A stretch of 64,000 nt of DNA from Psettodes erumei (Eukaryota > Chordata > Actinopteri > Pleuronectiformes > Psettodidae), in NCBI GenBank assembly GCA_016785225.1, contig JAFBJZ010000914.1:496001-560000 (forward strand), given 5' to 3'. Position 1 is the first letter of the stretch; each line of letters starts with the position of its first letter. The notes below the pieces were generated by a model. It did not search any database. It saw only the letters and a program-made list of their open reading frames with translations, and was not told where the DNA came from. The position numbers and the translations under genes are program-made. Shown here one piece after another: positions 24,300-36,250 of the stretch.

Positions 24300-25130
24300 C
24301 ATCCTCTACAAGTATGGATTAACTGCACCCAGAAGAAAAGATCTCCACCATGAGGTCATTTATAGTATATTCTCTAACACCCAGTTTAAGCCTCTGCTCT
24401 GTTCTCTATCTCACACCGAGCACACATATCACAACTAAAACAAAGGTCAGGTCCCTCATCCGTGAATACAACAGGGGGCCATGATACCTCAGGGTTTTAT
24501 GAAATACTGGCTGCTCAATTCCTCACTTATCAACTTGATGTGAGAGTTTCAATTCAATTTTCTTGTAATGGCTTTTCAAACTCTCTTTCTGAAGTTAGTG
24601 AAGTTACAGTTTGGCACATCTCTCTGCGTTCCCCAAGAGTGGCCCTGTATTCTTGCAGCACCTGAGGTGTCAGACGGAGAAAGTCCCAAGCCCCTCCACC
24701 AGTCATTTTAATTAACAACCCCATTTTAATTAAACATTGATTAGTTGCTAATTAGCACCTGATAGCTCCCAGATGTCAGGGGGAACAAGCACCAGGAATG
24801 ACAGGCAGCAGGGCAGGATGAAGGATCTGTGGCACAACCAAATTGTGTTGGGGATCCCCCTGAGGGCTGAATGTTTTGTGATTATTTCTTCGATAATAAA
24901 TGGCGCCTTCATGTCAGATTCCTCCTAAATAACATCGCTTTGATGGCTCCCGGATGACGGACGCATGGAAGACTAAGCGTGCATTTGCATCCTCATCAAA
25001 TTTAGGCAATTTTCCGCTACTGCAAAGCAACAACAACATTTTTTAAAAGTGGGAGAGCTGCTGGCTGGTAAATGAAAGTGAGCGTTGATAATAAGAGAGC
25101 TGGTTTGTCGACAGGCGGGGGTCTGCTCTA
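24300..25130. other. Candidate conserved non-coding element cluster
   Basis: Dense TAAT homeodomain words in both orientations (CATTTTAATTAACAACCCC, CATTTTAATTAAACATTG, GCTAATTAGCACCTG), followed by CGATAATAAATGGCGCC, TGCATTTGCAT and GATGGCTCCCGGATGACGG. The complexity is high and there are no repeats or coding frame. This looks like a homeobox/POU-bound enhancer. Confidence 0.45.
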
Positions 25131-27109
25131 AGTGAAGTTACTGTCAGGGACCTCGACAGTAGATCAACTCAAGTCGACAAGTCAGGTTGACACTGGCTCA
25201 CAGTCTGACGCTCTCTCTCAGTGGCTGAGTAATTGTCTCAGTAGAGGGTTGGTGGGAATCTGTGAGCATTCACTGAAATTCCTTTGCAACAAGTGCACAT
25301 CAGACTCTCATTATTTCTTTCCAGTTAGCCCTAAAGTTTTCATCATTAACAGAATACATAAAGCACATGCTAAGTTGATTACAGAATTATTTTCCATAGC
25401 ATGAAGTGCACTTTGTGGCACTAAATTAAACTGTAAAAAAAGGAATAACCACCACTGTACATCTATTCAGCAATGGAAAACATGCTAAGAACTGAGGTGA
25501 TTACCAGCCAAATGTCACATGTATTATTTGGCAGCACATCAAATAAGGTCAGTAAATAAAAGCACAACATCACAAAGGCCCAAACCATGAATAATGAAAA
25601 CTGTCATCCGCCTTTCAATTAGTTCTGTGTGCTTTGAATCCACCATGTGTATGTGTCACTGTCTTCCACATTGAATGGGCCTGAAGCATCAACTGCCAAC
25701 ATCAATAATTACACATGTTATAATGGAAACCACCCATGAGGTGGGGAATTTCTCACCACCTCTGTGTCACACATAGCAATATTTACTTATACAACACTGC
25801 TGCTCCCATCCCAAAAAATAGAGGTACAGGCTACAGACAATACACTGATGCTTAAAAGCAGGACAAAGTGATGAATGTGAACGTTAAACCATGAATATAA
25901 TAAGGTGTTTTTTCAGCCTTTGTAATCATGCTCTTTGTCCTGTCCTGCTCAAACTCTGTTGATACTGTCCATTGATCGTAGTAATGATGCTGATTAATAA
26001 AATGTTATCATGAATCAATCAGAATGATGTCCACATTAAGGGAATATGTGTATGTGTATGTCAGTTCTCCACAAACTTGGCTGAACACTATGGCTTTCCT
26101 CCTGCTAAAAGGGGACTTCCTTAAGATTAAAAAAATAAGGTAGTGTGCTTTGAACATTAATTAAAATGGATTAATGACATAACAAAGTATAAGACCCCAA
26201 CGTGTACAGTGCCAGTATTCATCAGCTTGGATGTTCCTCTTGTTTGTTGTTATTCAACATTATATTATATATTTTTAATCAGTTGACATTACTTTGTAGA
26301 AATCTGTTTTCACTTTGACTTTAAACAGATTCTTTTTGTAAATTCTTTTTTAAAAAGCCGAATTATATTGACCATGATTCCATTGATAAAAGCATAAAAG
26401 GGAAAATCAGTCAAAGGAGTTGTTATAGGCACTGTAGTTCCTGTATGTACACTATAATGATACACACATTCATAATCACTCTGCACATTGTGACTCTTGT
26501 TTTTCTTGAAATGAAGACAGACGTGAGCAGTTTGTTGGGGTCACAACAGACAACTGAATGCTCTGAGGTTGTGATTTTTGGTCTGAAAGGAGGAGAGAAG
26601 GAAGGGTAACAGATGGAAGGATGGTGGTGATGGTGGGGGGGTTCCAGCAGAGAGCGAGGCACTCAAAGTGGGGAATCACATCACAAACCTGTATCGATCC
26701 ATGTTCCTACACAGTGTTTGGTGAGAAAAGATAGAGTCGAGAGTTAATGAATGTTTGAGGGGGCCAGGGAGGCACAAAAAAGAGATGAGGTGTGTGTCTG
26801 TGTGTAGACACAGGGTGTGTCCATCAAAGAGTGAACGAAAATCAAAGATGACTGGGCCAGATTTCACTTGAATGAAGCATTTATTCCAAATGAGTAAGTG
26901 GAATTGATCAGCTCATATTTACTGCAGAGAAATAGAGTGTGTTTTATATAAATCAAGATTTTAATATCTTTAATGCCTCTCAAAGACTGTTACGACGGCT
27001 GATAAAAACACATTGAAAACCAATTAGGCAATATCTCTTTTCTCTCAGACAAGGGTGTGTCTCTCTCTCACACACAAACGCACACATTTAGTATACACTC
27101 CTGTCCCCT

Positions 27110-27475
27110 CTCTGTGGGTTAATATCTCCCAGGGATCAGCAGTGATTACGAGCCCGCTGGTGCAAAGCGCCGCAGTGAGATGGCCAACGGAAAGATCGAT
27201 TTGGGTTTTTACCGACTTAATTCAATGCGGGCTATTTAAACTGGCAGGGCAGGGAGAAATGAGATTGTATTTGCTGGGTATAGATTTTTTGCCTTGTGAA
27301 CGCCGCAAGATCATAAGGGGAGGGGGGGTGTTTACAAGGACCGACTCCCATTTAGGCGCTCTGCACACGTACCCGGGTAATCAGAGAGAATTACCTTCTA
27401 TTGATTATTCAATATTTTCCCAGATCATGTTGTTTTCATCTCTACTAAAAGTCTTAACAGGTTATTGATACCCAG
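27110..27475. other. Candidate conserved non-coding element
   Basis: High-complexity block with AAGATCGATTTGGG, TGCAAAGCGCCGCAGTG, a GATTATTCAATATTTTCC run and a TACCCGGGTAATCAG palindrome. A 137-codon open frame spans it but encodes nothing recognisable; openness is more likely a by-product of composition. Confidence 0.4.
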
Positions 27476-27555
27476 GGTGGGAGGGTTCGACACACACACA
27501 TACACCAGTGTCATGAAATAAAACAGTGGTTCTCAAAGTGAGAGGGCATAGAGCC

Positions 27556-27557
<2 letters not shown>

Positions 27558-27602
<45 letters not shown>
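27558..27602 (+). repeat. (GT)n microsatellite
   Basis: About 22 uninterrupted GT units just beyond the 27.1 kb candidate element. Confidence 0.95.
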
Positions 27603-27604
<2 letters not shown>

Positions 27605-30600
27605 TGGGGAGGGCAGAGGACAGAATTCAACTTATAGTTAAAGTAAGTTGAATAAATACGATTTATGTTTCGAAAATATTCACGAATTTTATTTTGCTCA
27701 CTTTTATTTCACTAGATTTCTGCCTGGATTGTTTCTTGATTAGTTGCTTCCCTTTTTGTTGTTAATAATTGACTAATAATAAAATAACTATTGCATTCCA
27801 CATATTTACATGAAAGGTATGGTTGTCAACTTGAGTGACACTACAGCAGAGGTGAAGCTTTTTGAAATTAAACAATTCAGTAGCATGAATAATTTATTTT
27901 AGTGTCAAATCTAGTGCTATCGCATCAGCTGAAAGTCCAGACTGATTTGCACAGTCTTTTTTTAATTTTACTATATCTGTTTGTTTATTGTTCTTGATTA
28001 TTGTAAAGATGACTAGCTCTGTGAAAGATTTTAAAAAGCCTAAATAAAAAACTCAAAGTAGTTAAATTATTCTAAATAATAAATGATGTCTGCATTTAGT
28101 CAGACATAATAAATTCATAATGAGAAGAAAAACATGTTTTTAAAAACACTTTTCCTTTTTTAACTAACTAAATGTATCATGTTCGTTGAATTTCCCATGC
28201 TCCATTAATCACAACACAAAAAGAAAGTGAAAGAAAATAAAGAGAGGACCTGCCAATACATTAGTTTTCAAAGTAGGTGCGAGGGAGCAACTGGGGGGGC
28301 AGAGCCTGATCATCAGGGACACAAGCCATGACAAACAACATGACAGCAGTTTTCCATGGGCCAGGTGGCTGGAGGGATACTTCCACTGACTTCATTTGTA
28401 ATTCTAATGATAACGGATTGTGTTGTAGCAAGCTGTACAAATGGATAGTTGCTGTAACTAATTAGCAAATTGTGGCTTTCTGCTGTCATCATTAGTAGTT
28501 ATGTTACATTACACAGTGCAAAATGAATCCATCCTTTTACAAATAACCCCCTCAAGAGATTCTAGCCACCTGTGTCGTAGACCTTATTTTGTTGATGGAT
28601 TTTTTTTATTAATCCAATTTGAATCTTCCATACAAGCCCGTCAACAGACAGTTTAGCATAATTTTGGATTTCGCTTGATGACAGTTGGTTGGTTCTTATA
28701 ACCTATGTCCAATTCTCACTTTCTGCAATATGTATTCATCAAAACTACATTGTGTTTACACTTAGGTACGTACAACACTTAGTTAAGACAAAAAATAAAA
28801 AAAATAAAAAGATGTTAATAAAAAGGCAACTTTATCAACTACAAACATGTAGTAGGAGGAAAACACCAGTCTTCTGCAGGACACCATCCCTATCTCCAAA
28901 CTCTGATTTACTTGCCTCAGGCTCATTGCTCCCTGCATTGGGCATAAACACTGAGAACCCAACATGAGCATAACTCCTTAAAATGCTAGTGAGCAAAATC
29001 AGTTTCAAATCTGTTTTGGTAAATACAAATAGGTTCATAATGTTGCATATAGAAACATAAATATATATATATATTTATATATGAAAATAAAAATACAGAG
29101 CAACAGTGTTGCTGGGTAGCAGATGCAGTGGTGGGAGCTCACTGTCAGCACCCTAACAACACCTGATTCAGACATGCACACTGTGTTCAAATCTCTGCCA
29201 GTTGTATGATATCTCACTTAAAGCAGATTTGAGTTGATAAAAGAAATAAAATGTTGGAATAGCCCTGTGTGACCAGACATGGTCATAAAAAGAGTCAACG
29301 TGACTATCAGGACAAAACCAGCATCACCACCAGCAGCTTCTCTATGTGATGGTGTCAGATGTCTGCAGCAGGCTGGCAGGCAGAGTGACAGTGAATTAGA
29401 AGTGTATTAGACAGGCCTCTCTAAAATGGAAAGCACCGCCTCTCCGACTCACAGCCATTGTCTTTGCCACTGTGCGTCAGTCCTCTCAGGTAAATGATTT
29501 GCAGTGACACCGGCTTTCTTCCGAGACCATAAACTACTCCTCTTGTGGTTTTAAAGATCGCTATAAGTGAATGACTCTGGATAGATCCTGGAATGAAAAG
29601 AACAGATGTTGCATCTAAATCAGGTGAGTATTGCAAGTGCTGCAGTTTCCAGAGAACAAACACACTATAAATTATGTTGGGCAATTGATTAGACCTGCCC
29701 ATGTTGAGACTCTTCTGGAACTCTGAATCTACTTCCATCTGGAGAAAATCTATGCTGGACAATCATATGTGATTATGGTTCACTGTGTTTATGCTCTTAT
29801 TACAGTAATATCAAGCTCAAACACAGACAATACTTGACATGAATGTATAACTCATCACTCCAAACCCATTCCACAGCTGAACCATATGGCGACCCAGGTC
29901 AATCTTCCTATCACTGCTCTTTCTGTTCTGATTACACACTGTCAGCCTTGACTCTAATAGCTCTTAACATACAAAGGCAGTCATTCGTATTCATGCTATG
30001 TAGATGAGTTGCTCCGCAGGCCTTCAGAAGAGACTACGGGGAGACAGAGTGCTAATGTCTGCTTAACCTTACATAACAGACCCTGACCTGCTGGTCTGAG
30101 GGGTGGGGAGGGTGAGGCCAGGTTGCTGTGGGCGCAAAACCATGGGTATGCATGTGTAAGTGAGCATCTGCGTGCGTACCTGAACATGTGTTTGACAGCA
30201 TATGCATGATGATGATTATTTGGCTCCCTCTATGAATGCTTTTGAACAGCAGCAATAGGCTAAAAGATACAGAGTGTTCCTCCATTGTGTCAGTATCTCC
30301 GATGTGAATTACATCTTAGACACACACATCTCCACGGGTCGTGCTTTTGATAAACACTCTGTGAACAAGACAGGTCCAAAGGTGACAGCCTACTGCAGCT
30401 CAGTGCTGTAGATTGAAACTGCTATGCTCAACCTCATCTTTTTCTAGCGACTTTTATCATCAGTGCAGTCCCTGACCCCTGCCCTGACAGAAATTGATTT
30501 GATCCCTGCTGAAAAGAGTTGAACATTGCTTTATGTCCAAAAAATGTTTCTCAAGCAAACAGAATCATTAATATTTATCAAAACCTCTATGTTATGATAA

Positions 30601-31789
30601 TTCTCACCTTCACCTCAACAGTTTGGTAAAATCCCAAAGCTTAGCAGGTTGTGTTGGAGCAAAAGCTCAGCGCATGGGCCAGAAAAGGGTCTGATGTCAA
30701 AATGATGTCAGGGCTCGTCAAGACTTGAATTAAAGCCTTTTTGTATGTTTGTTTCTGTGGTCATCACTAATTTGCTCATTTAAGACTATTCTATATTCTA
30801 GAATACTAGTCTATATGATTAATAGCACCTTTCACTCCATATTGCTCCCCTTCTTCTGTTTCGTTTCTTCCTTTTTCCTGGCCTGCTGGCTTGAGGATTA
30901 GAAAAATGACAGCAGCAGCAAAAGATAAGTACTTAAACACACACACACACACACACACACACACCAAACAGATACATATGTGCATAAACACAGATTTACT
31001 AATTCCAAATTGTGAAAATATATTTAAAGATTACTGAGCAGACATGTAGAAGCCAAGAAGGCTTGCACGAACACACGCACACACACACAGGTCAGACACA
31101 TAGAATGCAAGTAATCACCTATAGATTCAATGTTATCTAGGAAAAAACAGATTTGCCAAGGTCTTGTACTTTACACCAGTTGTGTCCTTGAAAAAAACAG
31201 TAAAAATCAATAAGAAGACCACCAGACTTGTGTTACTGTTGACATAAAAACTCTTGCTCACCACTACAGAGACACTGACTACCTTTACATGCACTGTTTA
31301 GTTGAGCTATGGTTGTAGCTTGACTATGCAATTTAATTGGACTGCTGTCCTTGTCCCAGTACACATGAACGCCAAATAAATCTGTCAATTTATTAACAGA
31401 AATATGCCTGCTTTTTACAAGCTGTACACTGTACTTTGTATTCAAATGAGATTCACACTATCCCTCGTACCTATGGTTTTATCTGAAGACAGACATCATC
31501 ACTGTTACCACTGTTCGGCTGTGTTTAGCTGCTTCTTCTTCAGTGCGCATTTTGTTTGAGGTCTGGGGAGGGTTAATAGGCGACCTAATAAATTCTTGTC
31601 AAATAAATGTACTGACTGATTCAGCTCCATGAGTAATTATACACTGACTATACTAATGACAATGAAGCTAGTCACAATTTATATATTGTAATGGAGTAAA
31701 ATTACCACTGTTACTACCACAATCACTAATATAATAATAATAAGAAGAAGAATAGGTTCCTCAAGAAGCAGCATGACTAAGGGATGGTT
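27603..31789. other. AT-rich non-coding
   Basis: Long AT-rich stretch with one CA repeat at 30936 and AT-only runs near 29060. No gene or clear transposon seen. Confidence 0.35.
30936..30964 (+). repeat. (CA)n microsatellite
   Basis: About 14 CA units. Confidence 0.95.
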
Positions 31790-33180
31790 CAGGGTTTACC
31801 TAGGGCAGCCCCAGCTATAAATTTGATCAAAAAGGAAAGTTTTAAGTCTAACATTAAATATGGAGAGTGTGTCTGCCTCTTGAACCCAGTCTGTGAGTTG
31901 GTTCCACAGAAAAGGGGCCTGATAGCTGAAAGCTCTACCTCCCATTCTACTCTTGCAGACTTTAAAAACTACATGTAGACCTGCATTTTGAGAATACAAT
32001 AGTCTACTGGGATATTAAGAACTATGAGCTCTTCAAGATATGATGATGCCTGACCATTAACAGCTTTGGAAGTGAGAAGGATTTTAAATACTATTCTAGA
32101 TTTAACAGGAAGCCAATGCAGGGAGGTTAACACAGGATTGATATGACCTCTTCTTTTAGTTCCTATCTGTACTCTGCTGCATTAACTAGAGCTGCAGTAT
32201 TTTGAATCAACAAGCAACTTTTTAGTTACTGGGACGTCTGGATAATAATGAATTGCTGTAGTCCAACCTAGAGATATAGTAACAAATGCATGGACTTCTT
32301 TTTCAGCATCCCTGTGAGCAGGATGTTCTGATTTTTGATTTTATGTCTTTTTTTGGGGGGGGGTTGTAATATTGCACAGATGGAAGAGGGACATCCTGCA
32401 AACTTAATTTGTGTAACAAAGGACTGATCAAAAGTTACTCAGCGGTTCCTTACAGGAGAACTGGAGGTCAAGGAAATGCTATCCAGAGTGAGTAAATGAG
32501 TTTTGTTTTTCTGGCATGTTTCAGGTCACATTCATTGATTTCAGTTTTGTCTGAAATTAGAAGTAAAACATTACAGGTAATCCAGGCCTTTATGTCTTTA
32601 AGACATGCTAGAAGTTTGACTGCCTGATTAGTTTCATCTGGTTTCATAGTTGAATACAGCCGGGAATCATCTGCATAGCAGTGGAAGTTTGCGGAAGTGC
32701 TTAATATAGTATATATGTATAGGGTGAAAAAAGCCAGTCCTAACATAGAACCCTGTTGAACTTCATGACTAACCTTAGTTAGTATATACCGAGGAATCAT
32801 TGTAAATATGAACAAACGATCTCTCTGTAATGAGATCTTGTGGTCAGTGGTGTCAAATGCATATTGAGATGACGCATCAGTGGTTTGTAACAGCCTTTTC
32901 AGTGATTTTAGAAATAAATGGGAGGTTGGATTTAGGTCTGTAGCTGGCTAGAACATCTGGATCATTAGTAGGTTTTTAAAGGAGAGGTTTAATTACTGCG
33001 ACCTTAAAAGCCTCTGGTACATAGCCTGTTAATAAAGATACATTGATCAGATTTAAAATTGAAGTGCTAATTAGTGGTAATTAGTTGTAATTCAGTGGGA
33101 GCTGCATCAACTTTCCTTTCTGTGATGGGGGGGGGGCAGTGTCAATGATATGGGCCAGGGTGACAACCAGTATTATTGTG
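31790..33180 (-). repeat. L2-type LINE, minus strand, degraded
   Basis: In gene order on the minus strand: QYAFDTTDHKI at about 32860 (catalytic Asp of motif A), QQGSMLGLAFFTLYIY, then FHCYADDSRLYST with the YADD box at 32666-32677, SDKTE, a SRIVFKILL segment near 32090, and CKSRMGGRAFSYQAPFLWNQL near 31930. Stops and indels interrupt it. 32880-33180 is associated repeat sequence of the same insertion or a neighbour. Confidence 0.8.
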
Positions 33181-34349
33181 GAGATTATAATGGTCATTTG
33201 TTGCAGCTGCAAGTGTTTATTTGAAGTTCCACAGATACTCCATTTATTTCACAGAAAATAACAAACTAATGGTAATGTCCAGGACCTGTAAACTTTACAT
33301 GAAGAGACAGACAGAAACATCTACAGGAGAAAAATTTAAAATCAGGGGTTATGGTCATTATAGTCTTCTGTGCTGGACAATACATCTGTGCCAATTTTGG
33401 AAGGAACTGTTTTTTGTCCAATAGCTGCAATTGTATTTTTTTTTGTTATTATTTGTTGTCTCTATTCCTAATGTGTTGTCTCTATTCCCAATGTATTTTG
33501 TCTGGTGTTGTTCAGTTTGTTTTAGTGGGGACTGGACATTGGATAATATAATGCTGGGAAGGTGGTGGACAATGGGCTCTCACGCTCAGGCTTTCTGAAT
33601 TTGTGTTCATATCCCGCTATCTTTCTTCTTTTTCAGTTGCCCCAGAGATGCACCACCATTATCAGGGCCAGTGACATGGGGGTGGTCATCAGATTCCAGT
33701 GTTCAGAAGTATACCTATAGGTCATATGTGATTAGACTTAATGACAAAAAAAGCACATAGTTGCAGTGGACCTACTGGGATGACGAATGGACTCTGTGGC
33801 AGTATGTTTCTGAGAATGAAAAAAAGTGTTGTTATGGTCTGAATGAAGAAAGATCAACTGTGTCTAATTTCTGAATCAGACCCCACTGTGAACCACAAGC
33901 ACTCCTTGAATATCAATGAGCCATTGTGGAAAGGGTCATATTTGAGCACAGATGTAATTTTCTGATTCAGTGGTATAGGTGGTGGTGGTGGTGGTTGGGG
34001 GGTACAGACAAGAAATATAATGAATGGAGGGCCATAGAAAATATACTGTATATGGTGGTTCACAATTTAAGACACTTGAGCAGTGGATACAGCCACATCT
34101 GGGTGCCACCGGCACATATCCCACTGAAGTGCTGTGCTGTAGCAGCTTTGGTTACATTTTTCTTTTTCCAATACATGAATCAAATTTTATGGCTGCGCCA
34201 ATCCATCAAATGGAAATATTGTAGATGTCTGTTAAATAATTTCAGACACATTTCTGCCTAACTGAATCTGATAGATTTGACCTCTGAAAGTTTGTGGATT
34301 TCTGTCTCTCTGAGTTTAAGAAACATTTGGCTACACAGAATGTGTTTGT

Positions 34350-35048
34350 ACTTCACTTGGTCCATGAATGTGGCATCACTGGTGAAGAAGGCACAACAGC
34401 ACCTACACTTCATGCACCATAGAGAGCATTCTTACCAGCAGCATCTCTGTGTGGTGTGGAGGCTGCAGTGCCTCCAACTAGAGAAACGTGAGGAGGGTGG
34501 TGAGGACAGCAAAGAACATCATAGGAACTTCTCTTCCACCTATTCAGGATCTGGTATGGGAGCGCTGTGTGTCCCGAGCCAGAAACATCACCCATGATTC
34601 TTCACACCCCCACCATGGACTGTTTACCACACTGGCCTCTGGAAAGAGGTTGAGGTGCATCTGATGTAGGACCACTAGGTTCTACAACAGCTTCTTCCCC
34701 CACGCCACGCCACAGACTGTTAAACGGACAGTAATTTCCCACTACTCTGCAGCCATCTCCCGATCACAGTCACTGGCACTTTGGCTACCGCTATGGTGGT
34801 AACCCTATACATTATATTTAATCTGTATATCCTGTACATACTCCATTCTCTCTTGTTATATAGATATGTATTATTTATTGCATCTGTTATAAGGTTTTTT
34901 TCACATCTGTAACAGATTCCTTTCCTTTAACTCTATCACATATTACCTACTGCTGCTACTGTAATGCTGAGCCATGTGCAACGAAATTTCATTCTGTATA
35001 CCGAGTATACTGAATGACAATAAAGTCAGACTAAGTCTAAGTCTAAGA
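34350..35048 (+). repeat. CR1/Rex1-group LINE 3' end with GTCTAA tail
   Basis: Encodes SMNVASLVKKAQQHLHFM (34365 on), then shifted-frame remnants of the ARNITHDSSHPHHGLFT and RTTRFYNSFFPHA segments (34580-34720). A short A/T-rich 3' region ends in CAATAAAGTCAGACTAAG and GTCTAA tandem units at about 35025-35046. 5'-truncated and broken. Confidence 0.75.
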
Positions 35049-35239
35049 TTAGATCAGTAGATCTAACGCTAAACGTAAGTCACAATGAAGCACAACTGAC
35101 CAATAACTTCCTATAACATACATCTTTCAGTCACAGGTCAAGTAAATGGATGGATTGTGTGTTCACTGAGTATTCTTTTATAACTATTAAATTGTACATT
35201 TTTCTACAATTTGGTTAAATGTGCTGATGCTATTGGTTA

Positions 35240-35570
35240 GCAATTGCCCCGAGCACATCCTCCACGAATCACATTAGCCAGGATCCCTTCTTCGAGGGGG
35301 GGGCTGGCCCTGAGCAGGGCACATGGGATACATTTAATAGTGTTGCACAGCCCCTTAGATCAGAGAGGTCAGACACTCTGCACTTGTTATGAGCCACTTC
35401 GTCCCTGTAATGGACACCAGAGCACTTTTCAGGGTGGGAGGGTGAGCGGCTTCGGGGAACGGAGATTTGTGCTACCCTGCAAAAGTCTCGTCAATTTGCC
35501 GAGGCGCATTCCAATGGGAACGCTGGAGCTGTCTGAGATGTGATTGGAGGATGACCTTGAAGGGATCGCC
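35240..35570. other. Candidate conserved non-coding element
   Basis: GC-balanced block between a LINE and AT-rich DNA, with ATTGCCCCGAGCACATCC, GAATCACATTAGCC, AATTTGCCGAGGCGCATTCC and GATCGCCGGCGTTTTGG. A 99-codon open frame has no family resemblance. Confidence 0.4.
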
Positions 35571-35869
35571 GGCGTTTTGGGGAGGAAAGTGAGATTAATA
35601 CAAAGCTGTTAATGTTTGTGTGCTTCCATAGATCTCATTCTCTGCCTCCCTTTCATCTTGGCATGTTTTAGTCCCTATTTTTTTCCTCTCGCTGTTTCCC
35701 TGATTGATGGCAGAGCCTGGAAGTCCAGTTCGTTTACAAAACACTTTACTTCACCTCCTGCAAACTTCCAGCCAACCTGCTCAAATCCGCAAACACAAAG
35801 CCCACATGGCTCTGTAAAAAGTGTTCAAGTCAAGCATTTCAGAGTTTTTTCATGTTGAACAAGTTAACT

Positions 35870-36250
35870 AAACTCACCTAATGAACCTCAGAGTGTTGGT
35901 GGATGGCCAAGGCTTGTTGCAGTGATTTATGATTGGCCGGCAAATGGATCCAGCAGTGATCCATCATAGTTGGAGATGGGGATCATTGAGATGAATGGAT
36001 CTGCTCCAGGTTCACTCATTATCTCAGCGCTTGGATTCATGCCCAACCCTTCATCTTCAATTACAGCAGCACTTCTGCACTATCACCGTTTGCATGGGTC
36101 GTGATGAATAATCATCAGTGGAGAAATTTGTAATTGCTCTTCTCAGGGTTTATTGAAGATTGTTGATGAGAGGAAGTTTTCATGGGGGCATATTGACATC
36201 AAGTTGTTCTTCGGAGCGTGTGTTTTCATTATTATTCTTTATGAATATGC
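35870..36250. other. Candidate conserved non-coding element
   Basis: Rich in homeodomain, Sox and Pbx/Meis-like words: TTTATGATTGGCC, GTTTGCATGGGTCG, TGATGAATAATCATCAG, GTAATTGC. No repeats. Lies 300 bases from the preceding candidate, so the two may be one regulatory unit. Confidence 0.4.
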
